In this document: piece after piece, positions 60,889-64,000 of the stretch | How the letters are laid out: the number at the start of each line of letters is the position of its first letter | Position numbering within the stretch: position 1 is the first letter of the stretch | DNA from: Hyphococcus sp. | GTDB taxonomy: Bacteria; Pseudomonadota; Alphaproteobacteria; Caulobacterales; Parvularculaceae | DNA length: 64,000 nucleotides | Assembly: GCA_028281665.1 (NCBI GenBank) | Contig: JANQJK010000010.1 | Coordinates: forward strand, 1 to 64,000 | Reading direction: 5' to 3' | The notes under the pieces: model-generated | What the model saw: the letters and a program-made list of their open reading frames with translations, nothing else | Database searches by the model: none | Told to the model about the DNA's origin: nothing | Position numbers and translations under genes: made by a program

Positions 60889-61489
60889 ACAGAGAAGGCC
60901 GCCTACGGATGCTCGGCGTGAACGGCGATGTATTGTCGCCGGCACAAGCGATGCGCCTGACGGGCTGATCCGGTTCGTTCTGTCGCCGGACGGCGTCGTT
61001 GCGCCCGACTTTTCGTCGAAGCTGCCTGGACGCGGCGCCTGGGTGACGGCGCGCCGCGATATGGTGGATGCGGCGGTGCATCGGCGTCTCTTTGCGCGCG
61101 CATTTAAGGCGCCGGTGGAAACGCCTGCCGATCTTGGCGCGCAGGTTGACGCCGGTTTTGCGAAGGCGGCCTTGTCGGCGCTGGGGCTGGCGCGGCGTTG
61201 CGGCGATGCCGTTGTGGGGTTCGAAAAAGTGCGTGCCGCGCTGAAGGCGAAAAAAGCCTCGGTGCTGATCGCGGCGTCGGACGGAGCGGAGGACGGGCGC
61301 GAAAAACTGGCGGTGCTCGCCAGGCATATCGCGCCCTATGCGCTTTTTTCGCGCGCGGAACTGACTGCCGCGCTTGGCCAGGACGCCGTGCATGCGGCGA
61401 TCATGACCGGACCGTCGGCGGCGCGGTTTGAGAAGTTCGCCGCGCGTCTTGCCGCCTATCGGAGCGCCGATATGGCGACGGGGGAATAA
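60872..61489 (+). CDS. ylxR: YlxR/RnpM-like RNA-binding protein with L7Ae-like domain, no ordinary start codon
   Basis: 205 residues if begun at CTG 60872, six bases after GGAGG. The conserved YlxR part is RRCIVAGTSDAPDGLIRFVL and KLPGRGAWVTARRD. A C-terminal L7Ae-like part (about 110-190) contains AGFAKAALSALGLARRCGDA and VLIAASDG. No ATG, GTG or TTG lies in this frame between the stop near 60797 and GTG 61043, and the GTG would delete the conserved YlxR core. A TTG at 60885 overlapping the nusA stop is in another frame and stops after 26 codons. Either CTG is used or the sequence holds a one-base error. YlxR lies between nusA and infB as usual. Confidence 0.75.
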   Translation: MAQALEQRRPPTDARRERRCIVAGTSDAPDGLIRFVLSPDGVVAPDFSSKLPGRGAWVTARRDMVDAAVHRRLFARAFKAPVETPADLGAQVDAGFAKAALSALGLARRCGDAVVGFEKVRAALKAKKASVLIAASDGAEDGREKLAVLARHIAPYALFSRAELTAALGQDAVHAAIMTGPSAARFEKFAARLAAYRSADMATGE

Positions 61490-61619
61490 GCAGGGGTTTC
61501 GTAAGTGGACCCCGGCCGGTTTGGACTGTATGTCCATCACCGGCTTTCGATTGCAGTGCAGCGTTTTGCTGCGGAGCTTGAAAGCGCGCGCCGGTGAGCG
61601 GCGCGCATCTGGAGTTTGA

Positions 61620-64000
61620 ATGAGCGACGACGTCGAAACTGAAGAAAAACGCCCGCGCCGCAAGCCGCTGACCTTGCGCCGCACGGAAACCGGTGCGGTG
61701 AAGCAGAGTTTCTCTCACGGTCGTTCGAAGACGGTGGTGGTCGAGACCAAGCGCCGGCGCGTCCTCACGCCCAAGAAGGGTGATGCCGAGTCGCCGGAAA
61801 AGGCTGCGCCTGAGAAGAAAGCCGAGCCCGCCAAAGAGGCAAAGGCGGCGCCCGCGCCCGCTGAGGACACGTCGAAGAAAAAAGGCGCCGTCCTCAAAAC
61901 GCTTTCGGAGGACGAAAAGGTTGCCCGCGCCGAGGCCCTCGCCAAGGCGCGCCGCGACAAGGCCGAACGGGACAAGCGCGAAGCCGCCGAACGGGCCGAG
62001 CGCGAAGCGCGCGAAGCCGAAGAACGCGCAAAACTCGAAGTTGAACGCCAACGCCTGGCGGAAGAAGACGCCAAGCGCGCCAAGGAAGCTGAGGAGCGCC
62101 GCAAGGCCGAAGAGGCCGCGCGCCTCGCCCTCGAAGAAGAAGAGGCCGAACGCAGGAAACGAAACGCTGCGAAATCGGACGCCCGCGCGAAACCGAAGGA
62201 TGCGGAGGCGGAAAAGCGCGCTGAAGATGATCCGGACAATCCGCTCGCGCAGCTCGGCGGCCGCATCAAGACGCGCCGCAAACCCGCTGGCGATGACCGG
62301 ACGACGAAATCGAAAGAGCCCGCGCGCCGGCGCACCGGCAAGCTGACGATCGCCAATGCCCTTGACGATGAAGAGCGCCAGCGTTCGCTTGCGTCGGTTA
62401 AGCGCGCGCGCGAGCGCGAAAAGCTGGCGCGCCAGAAACGCGGCGGCGAGTCCCGGGTCGTCCGTGACGTGACGATCCCGGAAACGATCACGGTTCAGGA
62501 CCTTGCCGCGCGCATGTCCATGCGCGCCGTCGAGCTCGTCAAGGAATTGATGAAGCAGGGCCAGATGGTGACGGCGAACGCCGTTCTCGATGCAGACACC
62601 GCGCAGCTCGTCGCCGAAGATTTCGGCCACACGGTCAAACGTGTCTCGGAAAGCGACGTGGAAGAAGGGCTCGGCGCCGCGCCCGATGATGAAAATGATC
62701 TGAAACCGCGCCCACCGGTCGTCACCATTATGGGGCATGTCGATCACGGAAAGACATCGCTCTTGGACGCCATGCGCCAGACCGACGTTGTCGCCGGCGA
62801 GGCAGGCGGCATTACGCAGCATATCGGCGCCTATCAGGTCGATCTCGGTAAGAAGGGCAAGATCACCTTCCTCGATACGCCGGGCCACGCCGCCTTTACG
62901 CAAATGCGCGCGCGCGGCGCCGAGGTGACGGACATCATCATTCTCGTTGTCGCGGCGGACGATTCGATTATGCCGCAGACGGAAGAAGCGATCAGTCACG
63001 CCCAGGCCGCCGGCGTGCCGATCATTGTTGCGATCAACAAGGTCGACAAACCGGATGCGAACCCGGACAAGGTGCGTACGGACCTTTTGCAGTATGAGAT
63101 TCAGGTCGAGTCCATGGGCGGTGAAGTTCAGGATGTCGAGGTTTCGGCGCTCAAGAAAACCAACCTCGACGGGTTGCAGGACGCCATCCTGTTGCAGTCC
63201 GAGCTTCTGGAGCTGAAAGCCAATCCCGACCGCGCCGCGGAAGGCGCCGTCGTCGAGGCGCGCCTCGATAAAGGCCGCGGGGCCGTTGCGACGTTCCTGG
63301 TGGAGCGCGGCACGCTGAAACGCTCCGATATTGTTGTTGTCGGGTCCGAATGGGGCAAGGTGCGCGCCATGGCCGACGACAAAGGCCAGCAAGTTAAGGG
63401 CGCGGGACCGGCTTTTCCCGTGGAAGTTCTGGGCCTTAACGGCGTGCCGGAGCCGGGCGATCAGTTTTACGTGGTAGAAACGGAAGCGCGCGCGCGGGAA
63501 GTTGCTGAGTTCCGTCAGCGCCAGCGCCGTGAAAAGGAAGCCGCCAAAACGTCCGGCACGTCGCTGGAACAGATGATGGCGCAGCTTCAGGATTCCGAGA
63601 TCAAGGAATTGCCGGTCGTTATCAAGGGCGACGTGCAAGGTTCTTTGGAAGCGATTGTCAGCGCGCTTGAAAACATGTCGACCGACGAAGTGCGCGTGCG
63701 CGTTCTTCATACCGGCGTTGGCGGGGTTTCAGAAAGCGACGTTATCCTCGCCCAGGCGTCTAACGCCCCCGTTGTCGGGTTTAACGTGCGTGCGAACAAG
63801 CAGGCGCGGGACGAGGCTGAGCGCTCAGGGGTCGAGATCCGCTACTATTCGGTGATCTACGATCTTCTCGACGACCTCAAAGGCACGCTGTCGGGCATGC
63901 TCGATCCGGAGCTGCGCGAAACGTTCATTGGCAATGCGGAAATCCTGGAGATCTTCTCCATTTCCAAGCATGGCAAGGTCGCCGGCTGCCGCGTTACCGA
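61620..64000 (+). CDS. infB: Translation initiation factor IF-2 (3' end beyond window)
   Basis: 793 residues are visible and the frame is open at the right edge. An N-terminal IF2-associated peptide ([20 protein letters not shown]) is followed by a long Lys/Glu/Ala coiled region (about 60-290), the IF2_N domain, then the GTPase: G1 [15 protein letters not shown]2 [12 protein letters not shown]3 [16 protein letters not shown]4 [12 protein letters not shown]. Domain II and the start of domain III follow. It delivers fMet-tRNA to the ribosome and is the fourth gene of the rimP operon, 130 bases after ylxR. Confidence 0.97.
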   Translation, partial: MSDDVETEEKRPRRKPLTLRRTETGAVKQSFSHGRSKTVVVETKRRRVLTPKKGDAESPEKAAPEKKAEPAKEAKAAPAPAEDTSKKKGAVLKTLSEDEKVARAEALAKARRDKAERDKREAAERAEREAREAEERAKLEVERQRLAEEDAKRAKEAEERRKAEEAARLALEEEEAERRKRNAAKSDARAKPKDAEAEKRAEDDPDNPLAQLGGRIKTRRKPAGDDRTTKSKEPARRRTGKLTIANALDDEERQRSLASVKRAREREKLARQKRGGESRVVRDVTIPETITVQDLAARMSMRAVELVKELMKQGQMVTANAVLDADTAQLVAEDFGHTVKRVSESDVEEGLGAAPDDENDLKPRPPVVTIMGHVDHGKTSLLDAMRQTDVVAGEAGGITQHIGAYQVDLGKKGKITFLDTPGHAAFTQMRARGAEVTDIIILVVAADDSIMPQTEEAISHAQAAGVPIIVAINKVDKPDANPDKVRTDLLQYEIQVESMGGEVQDVEVSALKKTNLDGLQDAILLQSELLELKANPDRAAEGAVVEARLDKGRGAVATFLVERGTLKRSDIVVVGSEWGKVRAMADDKGQQVKGAGPAFPVEVLGLNGVPEPGDQFYVVETEARAREVAEFRQRQRREKEAAKTSGTSLEQMMAQLQDSEIKELPVVIKGDVQGSLEAIVSALENMSTDEVRVRVLHTGVGGVSESDVILAQASNAPVVGFNVRANKQARDEAERSGVEIRYYSVIYDLLDDLKGTLSGMLDPELRETFIGNAEILEIFSISKHGKVAGCRVT

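Noticed and set aside
61401..63710. A 769-codon open frame on the minus strand
   Set aside because: It is antisense to infB, whose GTPase motifs are unmistakable. The length comes from GC-rich codon bias.
1..64000. CRISPR arrays, rRNA genes and insertion sequences
   Set aside because: No regularly spaced repeat array, rRNA signature or transposase gene was seen. The only short tandem array is the 24-bp set at 6149-6228, whose units are contiguous with no spacers.

Overview
The window looks like chromosomal DNA of a sphingolipid-making alphaproteobacterium, most like the Caulobacterales/Parvularculales group. It is GC-rich and gene-dense. It carries gene orders typical of that class (miaB-phoH-ybeY-corC-lnt-XRE regulator-metK, rimP-nusA-ylxR-infB, ybbN-LON domain-Trm112) and a Caulobacter-type ceramide locus. 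I assign the group from gene content only; there is no rRNA in the window.

Layout. 1-4040: the tail of an unknown gene, a Coq4-like protein, a LuxI/FeeM-like GNAT acyltransferase, a heme-oxygenase-like di-iron oxidase and a membrane histidine kinase with eroded catalytic motifs. 4150-5843: a decayed nucleotidyltransferase pseudogene, then a DUF1993-glyoxalase pair. 5844-12871: an accessory toxin-antitoxin/defence island with an AbiEi-Fic fusion, a HEPN protein, an AbiEi/AbiEii pair behind two large perfect palindromes, and a tyrosine integrase facing the 3' end of tRNA-Gly(GCC) at 12872-12946. 13072-19276: housekeeping genes (prolyl-tRNA deacylase, YbbN, LON-domain protein, Trm112, AMP nucleosidase, CNNM/CorC transporter, glutaminyl cyclase). 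19474-21336: an HTTM (gamma-carboxylase-like) membrane protein, its small partner and a DCC oxidoreductase. 21436-28664: a ceramide pathway with bCerS, a DUF2141 protein, Spt, ACP, CerR, AasR and a divergent fatty acid hydroxylase. 28882-44472: metabolic and envelope genes, including H+-pyrophosphatase, threonine aldolase, ferrochelatase, malic enzyme, NfuA, dodecin, a 54-aa YjzC-like protein, TsaB/RimI, Fur and a ferritin-like oxidase. 44662-51981: the miaB-to-metK block. 52198-58505: a Glu/Ala-rich lipoprotein convergent with a tubulin-tyrosine-ligase-like/PqqD-like/HPr-kinase-like fusion, then trmB, a CE15 esterase, ttcA and DUF2937. 58602-64000: rimP-nusA-ylxR-infB, with infB running off the end.

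How the genes work together. The ceramide block encodes an apparently complete route: AasR loads a fatty acid on the dedicated ACP, Spt condenses it with serine, CerR reduces the ketone and bCerS N-acylates. The accessory island stacks several toxin modules next to an integrase. The rimP operon begins with a promoter followed at once by a strong intrinsic terminator, which suggests attenuation by NusA.

The candidates I find most novel are the TTL/PqqD-like/HPrK-like fusion with its acidic lipoprotein neighbour (52198-54935), the paired perfect palindromes 105 bp apart before abiEi (8856-9008), the GNAT/di-iron oxidase/eroded-kinase cluster (1166-4040), the leader attenuator of rimP-nusA (58602-58704), and a ylxR gene with no ordinary start codon (60872-61489).
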